From NCBI GenBank assembly GCA_013288745.1, contig JABDBG010000007.1, positions 1-59,413 on the forward strand: a DNA stretch of 59,413 bases, written 5' to 3'. Made by a program: the position numbers and the translations under genes. The DNA comes from Bacteroidota bacterium. GTDB lineage: Bacteria; Bacteroidota; Bacteroidia; Chitinophagales; Chitinophagaceae. Below the pieces are notes generated by a model. The model worked only from the letters and a program-made list of their open reading frames with translations. It made no database searches and had not been told where the DNA came from. How positions within the stretch are numbered: position 1 is the stretch's first letter; the number at the start of each line of letters is the position of its first letter. Below are positions 27,285 to 35,985 of this stretch, piece after piece.

Positions 27285-29984
27285 ATGACTCTAATAAAGT
27301 ACAAACAAAAACGAAGTTTTACAGCAACGCCAGAGCCTAAAGGCGGCAAATCTACTGAGGGGCAATTGCGTTTTGTTATTCAGAAACATGCGGCTTCTCA
27401 TTTACATTATGATTTTAGATTGGAAATGGATAGTGTACTTAAAAGCTGGGCTGTTCCTAAAGGTCCTTCGACAGATCCTGCCGTTAAACGGTTGGCAATG
27501 ATGGTAGAAGATCACCCCTTTGACTATAGAAATTTTGAAGGTATCATCCCGCCGGGAAATTATGGTGCAGGAACTGTTATTGTATGGGATGAAGGAACAT
27601 ATGAGCCCGACGATAATATTGGTACCGATAAAAAGACTGCCGAGAAAGACCTTCTCAAACAATTAAAAGCAGGCACACTAAAATTTACATTGCATGGTAA
27701 AAAATTAAAAGGCTCTTATACTTTAGTTAAAACACATGGCCGCGGAGAGAATTCCTGGCTATTAATTAAACACAGGGATAAATATGCTTCTGAAAAAGAT
27801 ATCACAGCAAAAGAAAAATCTGCCATCTCAAATAAAACATTAGAACAGGTTGCGGATGCACCGGAAAAAATTTACGGACAAACAAAAAGACCCGTAAAAA
27901 AAGAAGCGGTAGCAAAGCAGCAAAAACTAACTACTGAAGCAATTAAAAAATCGCCTGTAAAAAAAAAGTCCAACCCAAAGAGTAATGAAGAAATAAACAG
28001 CTATCTGGATAAAGCTAAAAAAACTGCTTTTCCAAAAAAAATAGCGCCAATGTTGGCTACATTGGTAGATAAACCATTTGATGAAGAAGGTTGGCTATAT
28101 GAAGTAAAATGGGATGGTTACAGGACTGTAGCATTTATCAACAAAAAGAAAATTGATCTTAAATCACGAAACGATAAATCATTTAACGATAAATTCTATT
28201 CTATATACAACGCCTGTAAAGAATTACATTTTGATGCTGTACTTGATGGAGAAATTGTTGTATTGGATGAAAACGGGAAATCAGATTTCGGGCGCCTCCA
28301 AAATTGGCGAAGCGAAGCCGATGGCGAATTATTTTATTATGTCTTTGATATACTTTGGTTAAATGGCAAAGATCTTACACAATTGCCATTGTCACAACGC
28401 AGGACTATCTTAAAAAATACGATTACAGATGAAAACATCATAAGGGTAAGTGAAAACTTTGATGAGAAAGGAACAAAATTTTTTGCCATAGCAAAACGGT
28501 TAGGACTCGAGGGCATCATGGCAAAAAAAGCTGCCAGTTTATATCATCAGGCATTAAGATCAGATGATTGGTTAAAAATAAAATCCAACAAAGGACAGGA
28601 AGTTATTATTGGCGGTTTTACAAATAACGACAATTCATCCAAACTATTTAGCGCATTACTGGTAGGCGTTTTTGATAAGGGAAGATTACATTATACAGGT
28701 AAAATAGGAACCGGTTTTAATGAAGCAACGCAAGCACAAATGATGAAGCAGTTTAAACCATTGATCACAACCAAAGTTCCTTTTGCTGAAATACCTGATG
28801 TAAACAAGCCCTCCCGGTTCAGGCCCGATCCGCCACATGCGACTGTTACCTGGCTCAAACCTCAATTAATATGCGAAGTAAGTTTTACAGAAATGACAAG
28901 CGATGGTGTAATGCGCCATCCATCTTTTAAAGGCATGCGCATCGATAAAAAAGCCAATGAGGTTGTGCGTGAAAAAGAAAAACCATCTGCTAAAATAATA
29001 AAAGAAGAAAAGATGTTAGCTACTAAAAAAATTATCGCGCCTGCAGGAAAAATTTCCCGCAAAACTTTACTGAATCCTACGGATGAAACGCAGGTAAGAG
29101 TTATTAACGGACACGAATTAAAGTTCACAAATTTGAGTAAAATTTATTGGCCCAAAGAAAAAATAGCTAAGCGTGATATGATCAATTACTATTACCAGGT
29201 TGCGCCATTTATTTTACCTTATTTAAAAGACAGACCCGAATCCATGAACCGTTTTCCCAATGGCATTACCGGTGAAAGTTTTTACCAAAAAGATGTGACA
29301 GGTAAAGTACCTGATTGGGCCGAAACATTTTTATACCATAGCCAGGCTGATAACAAAGACAGGCATTATTTAGTTAGTACTGATGAAGCCAGTTTATTGT
29401 ATATGGCATCTTTAGGATGTATAGAATTAAATCCATGGAGCAGCCGCGTCCAATCCCCCGATAATCCGGATTGGTGCATCATTGATCTTGATCCTGATGA
29501 CAGCAACAATTTTAACCAAGTGATCGAAACGGCATTGGTAACTAAAAGTATTTTAGATGATATGAAAATTACAGCCTACTGTAAAACAAGTGGCTCTAGT
29601 GGTATGCACATTTATATCCCGTTTGGTGCTAAATATTCATACGATCAATCGAAAGAATTTGCCCGTATTATTGTAAAATTGGTGCAGGAACGGCTACCCA
29701 AATTCACGAGTGTTGAAAGAGTGAAAGCTAACAGGAAAGGAAAAATATATTTAGATTTTTTACAGAACAGGCCACAGGCAACTATTGCTGCACCTTATTC
29801 ACTTAGACCAAAACCCGGTGCTACCGTATCAATGCCATTGCATTGGGAAGAAGTAAAGAAAGGTTTAAAGATGAGCGATTTTACTATCTTCAATGCTGTA
29901 GAAAGATTAAATAGAGAAGGAGATATTTTTAAACCCGTGTTAGGTAAAGGAATTAATTTGGAAAAAATCTTAAAAGGTTTTTAA
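27285..29984 (+). CDS. ligD: DNA ligase D, three-domain NHEJ ligase (phosphoesterase-ligase-polymerase)
   Basis: LigD processes and seals DNA double-strand breaks bound by Ku. The 899-residue protein has all three domains in the order phosphoesterase, ligase, polymerase. Phosphoesterase (about 1-190): His35, His41, Asp43, Arg45 (HLHYDFRLE) and His77 (EDHPFDY). Ligase (about 245-565): adenylated Lys275 in EVKWDGYR, then 'DGEIVVLDENG' and 'EGIMAKK', with an OB-fold region. Polymerase/primase (about 615-890): Asp734 and Asp736 in IDLDPDD, with 'KTSGSSGMHIYIP' after them. A Lys-rich linker joins the first two domains. yihY follows after three bases, so the two are likely co-transcribed. Confidence 0.97.
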   Translation: MTLIKYKQKRSFTATPEPKGGKSTEGQLRFVIQKHAASHLHYDFRLEMDSVLKSWAVPKGPSTDPAVKRLAMMVEDHPFDYRNFEGIIPPGNYGAGTVIVWDEGTYEPDDNIGTDKKTAEKDLLKQLKAGTLKFTLHGKKLKGSYTLVKTHGRGENSWLLIKHRDKYASEKDITAKEKSAISNKTLEQVADAPEKIYGQTKRPVKKEAVAKQQKLTTEAIKKSPVKKKSNPKSNEEINSYLDKAKKTAFPKKIAPMLATLVDKPFDEEGWLYEVKWDGYRTVAFINKKKIDLKSRNDKSFNDKFYSIYNACKELHFDAVLDGEIVVLDENGKSDFGRLQNWRSEADGELFYYVFDILWLNGKDLTQLPLSQRRTILKNTITDENIIRVSENFDEKGTKFFAIAKRLGLEGIMAKKAASLYHQALRSDDWLKIKSNKGQEVIIGGFTNNDNSSKLFSALLVGVFDKGRLHYTGKIGTGFNEATQAQMMKQFKPLITTKVPFAEIPDVNKPSRFRPDPPHATVTWLKPQLICEVSFTEMTSDGVMRHPSFKGMRIDKKANEVVREKEKPSAKIIKEEKMLATKKIIAPAGKISRKTLLNPTDETQVRVINGHELKFTNLSKIYWPKEKIAKRDMINYYYQVAPFILPYLKDRPESMNRFPNGITGESFYQKDVTGKVPDWAETFLYHSQADNKDRHYLVSTDEASLLYMASLGCIELNPWSSRVQSPDNPDWCIIDLDPDDSNNFNQVIETALVTKSILDDMKITAYCKTSGSSGMHIYIPFGAKYSYDQSKEFARIIVKLVQERLPKFTSVERVKANRKGKIYLDFLQNRPQATIAAPYSLRPKPGATVSMPLHWEEVKKGLKMSDFTIFNAVERLNREGDIFKPVLGKGINLEKILKGF

Positions 29985-29987
29985 AAT

Positions 29988-30905
29988 ATGGAGAAGAAAA
30001 ATTTTTCATTCAGGGCTGTCGCAGAAATTTTTAAAACTGCTTTCAAGGGATTTAGTGATAATAAGATCACGAAGTTGAGCGGCTCTTTGGCCTATTCCGT
30101 TATTTTTTCTTTAGGCCCCCTGATGATCGTTATTATTTCCGTATGTGGAATTTTTTTAGGAAAAGATGCGATCGAAGGAAAAGTATATTCAACTTTAGCA
30201 GGCTTTGTAGGATCAGATACCGCCGCTCAGTTGCAGGAGATCATTAAAAATGCGAACCTCAGTGGCAAAAGTGAGGTGGCTGTTATTGTTGGTATTATCT
30301 CTTTATTGATTGGTGCTACAAGTATTTTCGGAGAAATACAGGACTCTATCAATACTATCTGGGGAGTGAAATCTAAACCAAAAAGAGGCTGGATAAAATT
30401 TTTAGAAAACCGTTTTCTCTCTTTTTCAATTATAGTTGCACTCGGATTTTTACTGTTGGTTTCTTTAGGTGTAAATTCTATTATCGATGGCTTTAGTAAT
30501 CAATTAAAAGTTCATTTTCCTGATATAGCTTTCGTAGTTGTGTACACGATAAACGTATCAATTACTTTTATTGTTACCGTTTCAATATTTGCAGTAATAT
30601 TTAAAGTATTACCGGATGCAAAAATTAAATGGAAAGATGTTTTTGCAGGCGCAATAGCTACCACTTTATTTTTTATGCTGGGCAAATTTGCCATGTCCTT
30701 TTACATTAGTAAAGCACATGTAGGTAGTACTTACGGAGCGGCAGGCTCATTGATCGTTCTGTTATTGTGGGTTTATTATTCTTCGATCATTTTATATTTT
30801 GGAGCAGAACTTACAAGAGCATATGCTATAGAATACGGGTCGCCGATAGAACCAAATGATTATGCTGTTACTACTAAAATGGTAGAAGTTGAAACTGAGA
30901 AATGA
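29988..30905 (+). CDS. YihY/virulence factor BrkB-family membrane protein
   Basis: A 305-residue inner-membrane protein with six or seven hydrophobic segments. It shows the family pattern: an N-terminal helix 'FKTAFKGFSDNKITKLSGSLAYSVIFSLGPLMIVIISV', a central 'SIFGEIQDSINTIWGVKSKPKRGW' loop, and the C-terminal 'GSTYGAAGSLIVLLLWVYYSSIILYFGAELTRAYA', which is the best conserved part. The function is not established. The start lies three bases after the ligD stop, so translation is probably coupled. It converges on the yceI-like gene six bases away. Confidence 0.92.
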   Translation: MEKKNFSFRAVAEIFKTAFKGFSDNKITKLSGSLAYSVIFSLGPLMIVIISVCGIFLGKDAIEGKVYSTLAGFVGSDTAAQLQEIIKNANLSGKSEVAVIVGIISLLIGATSIFGEIQDSINTIWGVKSKPKRGWIKFLENRFLSFSIIVALGFLLLVSLGVNSIIDGFSNQLKVHFPDIAFVVVYTINVSITFIVTVSIFAVIFKVLPDAKIKWKDVFAGAIATTLFFMLGKFAMSFYISKAHVGSTYGAAGSLIVLLLWVYYSSIILYFGAELTRAYAIEYGSPIEPNDYAVTTKMVEVETEK

Positions 30906-30911
30906 TTGTAT

Positions 30912-31442
30912 CTATTTAACAGTGACTATATTTAATTCAACGGTAAGATTATCTGAAATAGTACTAGACCCTCCTACTCCAAAATCTCTTCTGTTTATAC
31001 TGAATGAACCTTTGAAAAGATAGCAGCCATTATTGGGCATAGCAGTAAATGGAAAGGAAATATCTTTTGTCTGCCCTTTAATAGTAAGCTTACCTGAGAT
31101 AGTTAAGGTTCCCGATGAGGATCTTGATATTTTGGTAGACACAAAATGAATACGAGGATATTTTTTTACATCGAAATAAGAATCTTCACGTAAGTGATTG
31201 TCTCTTTTACCATTACCCGTATTAATCGTATTGGCATCGATGCTTACATCAAATTTTGCCTCTTCCGGATGATCTTTATCAAAACTAATTGTTCCCTCCA
31301 GGCCGGAAAATGATCCGTCTGTGCCCAGACCGAAATTTTTTATTTCGAATTTCACTGATGACCCTTTATCAACGGGTTTATATTGAGCCATTGTAAAATG
31401 GCCCATTAGAACGACCAATAGTAATAAAGTATATTTTCTCAT
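30912..31442 (-). CDS. YceI-family exported lipid-binding protein
   Basis: A 176-residue periplasmic protein. The signal peptide is MRKYTLLLLVVLMGHFTMAQ. The mature part is a YceI lipocalin-like beta barrel: 'GSSVKFEIKNFGLGTDGSFSGLEGTISFD', then 'DANTINTGNGKRDNHLREDSYFDVKKYPRIHFVST' and 'GKLTIKGQTKDISFPF' with the closing 'FSINRRDFGVGGSSTISDNLTVELNI'. Homologues bind long isoprenoid lipids. The ATG at 31442 was chosen because it begins the signal peptide; an ATG at 31505 would add 21 unrelated residues. Confidence 0.93.
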   Translation of the reverse strand: MRKYTLLLLVVLMGHFTMAQYKPVDKGSSVKFEIKNFGLGTDGSFSGLEGTISFDKDHPEEAKFDVSIDANTINTGNGKRDNHLREDSYFDVKKYPRIHFVSTKISRSSSGTLTISGKLTIKGQTKDISFPFTAMPNNGCYLFKGSFSINRRDFGVGGSSTISDNLTVELNIVTVK

Positions 31443-31508
31443 AATGGTAAAACGTAAATAGATAGTTTGTGGTTGCCTAAAAGTACCTCTTTTTATTTTG
31501 TACAAAAT

Positions 31509-32501
31509 TTATGCCCGTTTGTGTTTCCATCTTTTATGTGACCATAACCAGATCTCAGGTTGTATTTTAATATCCTGTTCGAGTTTTCTTATGTACATTT
31601 CAGATACCTCATCGTTATTTACACTTTCAGGGTCTTCTATTAATACTTCTGAGATCATCTCATAATAGCCGCGTTTCACTTTACGCATCGATGAAAAAAC
31701 TACGGGCAGTTTCATCTTTTTTGCTATTACTTCTACTCCTTTAAACACAGGGGTATCCTGGTTTAAAAAAGTTGTCCAATAGGCATGTTGCGGCTGAGGA
31801 GTCTGGTCAGATAAAAAAGCTGTTGCATTTAAATTTTCCTTGTTCATGATCATCTCACGGTAAGTATCTTTCATGGCAATAAGCTTTGCACCATTACGTG
31901 TGCGGATCTTATGCATCAATTCATCAAAATATTTATTACTTAATGGATGGTAAATTACATACAGCTGCTGCTCTGTTTGTGCGTTAAAAGCATTGCAGGC
32001 CCATTCCCAATTACCAAAATGTCCCATTGCTATTATTACATTTTTGTGCTCGCCGGCAAATCTTGAATAAATAGCAGATGTTTCAGGAGTGATCTTACAG
32101 CGTTTGATCGTTTCTTTTTTACTAAGTGTAAGCATCTTTACAGTCTCGACAAAAAAATCACAAAAATGCTTGTAAAAACTCTTTTGGATAATCTTGATTT
32201 CTTTATCACTTTTCTCAGGAAAGGAGTTTTTCAAATTTTGTTCAATTATTTTTTTACGATAGCCAATAACATAATATAGGATAAAGTATAAAAAATCAGA
32301 AAATAAATAAAGAAGCTTAAAAGGCAGTATCGATAGTAAATAAACAATCGGCAAGACAAGATAATACGTCACTGCCGGCAAAAAAGATTTGGGTTGAATG
32401 ATCTTTCTAATAGGTAAATCCCATTGAAAATTTGCTGTGGACTTAAATATGGTTCTGGAATTCTTATTCGTACCACGTTTGCATAAACTGCTATTTTCCA
32501 T
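31509..32501 (-). CDS. Lysophospholipid/lipid A acyltransferase (LpxL/HtrB-like)
   Basis: A 330-residue inner-membrane acyltransferase that should add a fatty acyl chain to a lipid A precursor or related lipid. The catalytic H-x4-E motif is HFGNWE at residues 161-166. The hydrophobic N-terminal segment spans about residues 45-80. 'QNLKNSFPEKSDKEI' and 'FLSDQTPQPQHAYWTTFLNQDTPVFKGVEVIAKKMKLPVVFS' follow, as in Bacteroidota members. The last residues 'EIWLWSHKRWKHKR' match the family end. The 40 residues before the membrane segment are unusual; a GTG at 32372 would give a start closer to homologues. A palindrome upstream may be an operator. Confidence 0.9.
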   Translation of the reverse strand: MENSSLCKRGTNKNSRTIFKSTANFQWDLPIRKIIQPKSFLPAVTYYLVLPIVYLLSILPFKLLYLFSDFLYFILYYVIGYRKKIIEQNLKNSFPEKSDKEIKIIQKSFYKHFCDFFVETVKMLTLSKKETIKRCKITPETSAIYSRFAGEHKNVIIAMGHFGNWEWACNAFNAQTEQQLYVIYHPLSNKYFDELMHKIRTRNGAKLIAMKDTYREMIMNKENLNATAFLSDQTPQPQHAYWTTFLNQDTPVFKGVEVIAKKMKLPVVFSSMRKVKRGYYEMISEVLIEDPESVNNDEVSEMYIRKLEQDIKIQPEIWLWSHKRWKHKRA

Positions 32502-32555
32502 TATAGTGCTTTTATAATATAACTGTAGTTTGGCTTCCTAAACGCAACAATAAGT

Positions 32556-32569
32556 ATACCAATCGGTAT
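32556..32569. promoter_or_regulatory. Inverted repeat, possible operator upstream of the acyltransferase gene
   Basis: ATACC-AATC-GGTAT, a 5-bp inverted repeat whose arms resemble many TetR-type operators. It lies 55 bases before the start of the acyltransferase gene (minus strand). No regulator gene is adjacent, so the assignment is weak. Confidence 0.25.
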
Positions 32570-32658
32570 TAATATAAAAAAAAACGGGCTATCAAAAAAG
32601 AAAGTACATATATTATGTGTAAATCTCATTTGAACACATGGATCCACTTTTTAATATG

Positions 32659-32673
32659 TGGCATAGTTTTAGC
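32659..32673 (+). promoter_or_regulatory. Possible -24/-12 (sigma-54-like) element before the 32730 gene
   Basis: TGGCAT-N5-TAGC resembles TGGCAC-N5-TTGC with two mismatches. It lies 56 bases before the ATG at 32730, at a distance similar to the TGGCAT element before the 27029 gene. Confidence 0.3.
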
Positions 32674-32729
32674 CCCTACAATAAGGACGTTTTACTGAGT
32701 TCAATATTTTAAATCTTTAAAAATATTTT

Positions 32730-33062
32730 ATGTTACAAAAAACTAACAACAAAAATCTATCCGATAAAGAAGAAGCTGCCATGGAGAATAAGAATATTGA
32801 AAAAACTTTGTATCCTTCAAGTGAAGACATCTATAATCAAAACAAAAAAGAAGAAGTGACAGACCCGCAAAATATCACTACCATTAAAGAATTAAATGAG
32901 GACGCAGATACTAATGAAAATTTATCGGGCAATGGTCTCGATATTCCCGGTTCCGAATTAGATGATAACCAAGAGGTTATTGGAAATGAGGACGAGGAAA
33001 ATAATTATTACAGTCTGGGCGGAGACGACCACAATGATCTTGATGAAGACCAGGGAGATTAA
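32730..33062 (+). CDS. Small acidic hydrophilic protein, stress-type
   Basis: A 110-residue protein without signal or membrane segments. It is strongly acidic, especially in the C-terminal half ('IPGSELDDNQEVIGNEDEENNYYSLGGDDHNDLDEDQGD'). The 'PSSEDIYNQNKKEEVTDPQNI' and 'GSELDDNQEVIGNEDEEN' segments resemble acidic hypothetical proteins that are widespread in Bacteroidota, as remembered; no function is known. It precedes the 33133 gene by 70 bases on the same strand and both could form one transcript. Probably disordered. Confidence 0.72.
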   Translation: MLQKTNNKNLSDKEEAAMENKNIEKTLYPSSEDIYNQNKKEEVTDPQNITTIKELNEDADTNENLSGNGLDIPGSELDDNQEVIGNEDEENNYYSLGGDDHNDLDEDQGD

Positions 33063-33132
33063 TAAATAAAATATATTTCATATAACACCTAACAAAAATA
33101 TTAGGACAACAAATAAAAGCTTAGGCATTTGG

Positions 33133-33486
33133 ATGGATCATTCAAGCGCGCATTTAATGGAACTGACATCAGCTCCTATTGTAACAACCGTGGTAGATTC
33201 TGCTTTTACACATGTAGCAAAAGAACAAAGTTTAGAAAAAGGTGAAAAGCTAATGCACAATAAAGAGCAACACCAGCAGGCTGCTTATTATAAAAAATTA
33301 GGGGAGTCGATCAAAAATTACGACGATGTACTTTTGTTTGGTCCAACTGATGCAAAAATAGAATTGCTAAATTTATTAAGAGCAGACAATAATTTTTCGA
33401 AAATAAAAATTGAGACAAAGCAAAGTGATAAGATGACCGTAAATGAAGAACATGCTTTTGTAAGAAATTATTTTTCTAAAAGATAG
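33133..33486 (+). CDS. Small conserved-type hypothetical protein, possibly with a non-ATG start upstream
   Basis: A 117-residue cytoplasmic protein ('MDHSSAHLMELTSAPIVTTVV ... HNKEQHQQAAYYKKLGESIKNYDDVLLFGPTDAKIELLNLL'). The alternating pattern and the 'DDVLLFGPTDAK' strand-turn resemble small Bacteroidota proteins related to release-factor-like folds; this is remembered similarity, not proven. The frame remains open 16 codons upstream of the ATG (to a stop at 33082), and those codons end 'NKSLGIW' directly before MDHSS, which reads like part of the fold although no ATG, GTG or TTG exists there. The ATG at 33133 is therefore only the first standard start. It probably shares a transcript with the 32730 gene. 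Confidence 0.65.
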   Translation: MDHSSAHLMELTSAPIVTTVVDSAFTHVAKEQSLEKGEKLMHNKEQHQQAAYYKKLGESIKNYDDVLLFGPTDAKIELLNLLRADNNFSKIKIETKQSDKMTVNEEHAFVRNYFSKR

Positions 33487-33676
33487 TTCTTACGCAAATG
33501 ATTCGGCAATTAGTTAGTACATATGTATGATTTCGCTAGCTTGGTAAAACATCACCATAATATCATTTACAGAATATTCAATAGAAGCACTGTTAACCAG
33601 GTAATGAACAGATCTATTAAGCTGTTCTTATTTTACACGAGTTGGCTATTATAACTCCAGATATTAAGTATTAATT

Positions 33677-33703
33677 AAAATGTGCCTTGTGCACATTTTT
33701 TTT
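33677..33703 (+). terminator. Hairpin with T-tract just upstream of eutB
   Basis: 9-bp stem (AAAATGTGC with GCACATTTT, loop CTTGT) followed by a run of T, 41 bases before the eutB start. It may end the transcript of the 33133 gene 190 bases upstream, or act as an attenuator for eutBC. The remaining 33487-33676 stretch shows no other feature I recognise. Confidence 0.65.
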
Positions 33704-33743
33704 GTATTTTACCGAACAGATAAACAATATCATTTACGGTAAT

Positions 33744-35108
33744 ATGTCTTATCGCACCAGTATACGAAATAAAGTATATGTTTTTAATGACCTGAAAACA
33801 TTGTTGGCGAAAGCATCTCCTTTACGCAGTGGCGATGTATTGGCCGGCTTGGCCGCGGATAGTTACGAAGAAAGAGTAGCTGCACAAATTGTATTAGCGG
33901 ATGTTCCGCTTAAAAATTTCTTACATGAAACTATAATTCCCTACGAAGAAGATGAAGTAACAAGATTGATCATTGATGAACATGATGCCACTTCTTTTTT
34001 ATTAATTAGTCATTTGACTGTTGGGGAATTACGGGATTGGTTATTGAGCGACACTGCCGATACCATTACCTTACAAAAGCTGGCAAAAGGTTTTACACCT
34101 GAAATGATCGCCGCCGTTTCAAAATTAATGCGCAACCAGGACCTGATAGCTGTTGCGCAAAAATGTGGGGTCGTCACGCGTTTTAGAAATACTATTGGGT
34201 TAAAAGGAAGGCTATCAACGAGGTTACAGCCTAATCATCCAACAGATGATATGAAAGGCATTGCAGCCAGCATGATAGATGGATTATTATATGGCAGTGG
34301 TGATGCCGTGATCGGTATCAATCCTGCAACTGATAGTCCGGCGTCTGCAGTCTCCTTATTAAATATGATCGATGACTTAAGAATTAAATATGCTATCCCT
34401 ACCCAAAGCTGTGTGTTATGCCATGTAACAACAATTTTACAAATTATTCAACAAGCACCTGTTGACCTGGTTTTTCAATCTATCGCAGGAACAGAAAAAA
34501 CAAATAAAAGTTTCGGCATAAATCTTTCTATGTTGAAAGAAGCACACGAGGCGGCATTATCATTACAGCGCGGAACTATAGGTAATAACATAATGTATTT
34601 TGAAACGGGACAGGGTTCGTCCTTATCTGCCAATGCAAATTATAATGTTGATCAGCAAACTTTAGAAGCAAGAGCATATGCTGTGGCAAGAAAATTTAAC
34701 CCAATGCTTGTCAACACAGTTGTTGGGTTCATTGGTCCTGAATATTTATTTGATGGCAAACAAATTATACGGGCCGCTTTAGAAGATCATTTTTGTGGAA
34801 AATTATTAGGTTTGCCAATGGGTGTAGATATTTGTTATACCAATCATGCGGAAGCTGACCAGGATGATATGGATAATTTATTAACTTTATTGGGTGTTGC
34901 AGGTTGCAATTTCATAATGGGTGTTCCCGGCGCTGATGATATTATGCTCAATTACCAATCTACTTCTTTTCATGATGCATTGTATCTAAGAAAAGTATTA
35001 AACAAAAAGCCGTCGCCTGAATTTGAAGCATGGTTGTTTAAGCAAAATATTATGGATGAACACGGCAATCAACTACCTATACAATCATCACATTTATTGT
35101 TACAATAA
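33744..35108 (+). CDS. eutB: Ethanolamine ammonia-lyase large subunit
   Basis: EutB is the catalytic subunit of the adenosylcobalamin-dependent enzyme that splits ethanolamine into acetaldehyde and ammonia. The 454-residue length is that of E. coli EutB. Family segments include 'YRTSIRNKVYVFNDLKTLLAKASPLRSGD', 'RLSTRLQPNHPTDDMKGIAASMIDGLLYGSGDAVIGINPATDS', 'MYFETGQGSSLSANANYNVDQQTLEARAYAVAR' and 'TNHAEADQDDMDNLL'. The ATG at 33744 was used because an earlier in-frame ATG (33687) lies in a hairpin. eutC follows after five bases. No eutA reactivase, aldehyde dehydrogenase or microcompartment gene is near. Confidence 0.95.
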   Translation: MSYRTSIRNKVYVFNDLKTLLAKASPLRSGDVLAGLAADSYEERVAAQIVLADVPLKNFLHETIIPYEEDEVTRLIIDEHDATSFLLISHLTVGELRDWLLSDTADTITLQKLAKGFTPEMIAAVSKLMRNQDLIAVAQKCGVVTRFRNTIGLKGRLSTRLQPNHPTDDMKGIAASMIDGLLYGSGDAVIGINPATDSPASAVSLLNMIDDLRIKYAIPTQSCVLCHVTTILQIIQQAPVDLVFQSIAGTEKTNKSFGINLSMLKEAHEAALSLQRGTIGNNIMYFETGQGSSLSANANYNVDQQTLEARAYAVARKFNPMLVNTVVGFIGPEYLFDGKQIIRAALEDHFCGKLLGLPMGVDICYTNHAEADQDDMDNLLTLLGVAGCNFIMGVPGADDIMLNYQSTSFHDALYLRKVLNKKPSPEFEAWLFKQNIMDEHGNQLPIQSSHLLLQ

Positions 35109-35113
35109 ATATT

Positions 35114-35875
35114 ATGTTGTCAAATATTTCTAAAAATAGTATTCAACCCGATGCATGGCACTCTCTAAAAGCATTTACTGCTGCGCGGATCGCTTTGGGA
35201 AAAACGGGCACTGCTATTCCTTTAAAAGAAATACTGGATTTTAAATTAGCATTTGCACATGCACGTGATGCCGTATATTCTTTATTAGATACCCAGCAAC
35301 TATCTACCGAATTAGAAATATTTAATTTGCCTGTTTATTCTTTACAAAGCAATGCTGATAGCAGACCCATTTATTTACAAAGGCCGGATCTGGGAAGACA
35401 GTTAAATAATGAATCAAAAAACAAATTACAGGATAGTAGCAATGAACAGTTTGATATCGTTATTATATTGGCGGATGGCTTATCTGCGGAAGCAGTCAAT
35501 AAAAATGTATTTTCTATTTTACAATTATTAATGCCCGCGTTACAGCAATATGCAATTGCGCCAATTGTTATGGTTCAAAACGCAAGAGTGGCTATCGGTG
35601 ATGAAATTGGATCGATCCTAAAAGCAAAATTATCACTCATTTTTATTGGAGAAAGACCCGGACTTTCTTCTTCCGATAGCTTGGGGGCTTATTTAACTTT
35701 TAATCCGACAATAGGATTAACGGATGAAAGCAGAAACTGTATCTCAAATATCCGGCCTGAAGGTTTACAATATGATCTGGCCACAGAAAAAATTCTTTAT
35801 CTTATTCAGGAATCAATGCGATTACAACTATCAGGTGTACGGTTAAAAGATAATGCTGGATCAATAGAAAATTAA
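35114..35875 (+). CDS. eutC: Ethanolamine ammonia-lyase small subunit
   Basis: EutC is the 253-residue cobalamin-binding partner of EutB. It begins 'NISKNSIQPDAWHSLKAFTAARIALGKTGTAIPLKEILDFKLAFAHARDAVYSLLD', the typical N-terminal helix-loop. It continues with 'YLQRPDLGRQLNNESKN', 'FDIVIILADGLSAEAV' and 'IGERPGLSSSDSLGAYLTF', which are conserved family segments. It lies five bases after eutB and completes a two-gene operon. The organism must take ethanolamine and process acetaldehyde with genes elsewhere. Confidence 0.94.
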   Translation: MLSNISKNSIQPDAWHSLKAFTAARIALGKTGTAIPLKEILDFKLAFAHARDAVYSLLDTQQLSTELEIFNLPVYSLQSNADSRPIYLQRPDLGRQLNNESKNKLQDSSNEQFDIVIILADGLSAEAVNKNVFSILQLLMPALQQYAIAPIVMVQNARVAIGDEIGSILKAKLSLIFIGERPGLSSSDSLGAYLTFNPTIGLTDESRNCISNIRPEGLQYDLATEKILYLIQESMRLQLSGVRLKDNAGSIEN

Positions 35876-35910
35876 AATATTTCGTAATATTTCAATTGTA
35901 TCATTGGTAG

Positions 35911-35939
35911 TTTACCGTTCAAATATTCATTTATCTTTG
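35911..35939 (+). promoter_or_regulatory. Predicted Bacteroidota-type promoter for the 35986 gene
   Basis: TTTA at 35911-35914, a 17-base spacer and TATCTTTG at 35932-35939 give the TAnnTTTG -7 box exactly and a -33 element with one mismatch. The start is 46 bases downstream. Confidence 0.6.
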
Positions 35940-35985
35940 TAATCCTATTTTTTATCTCTGGTTAATCTTTACTCAAGCAAATAGT

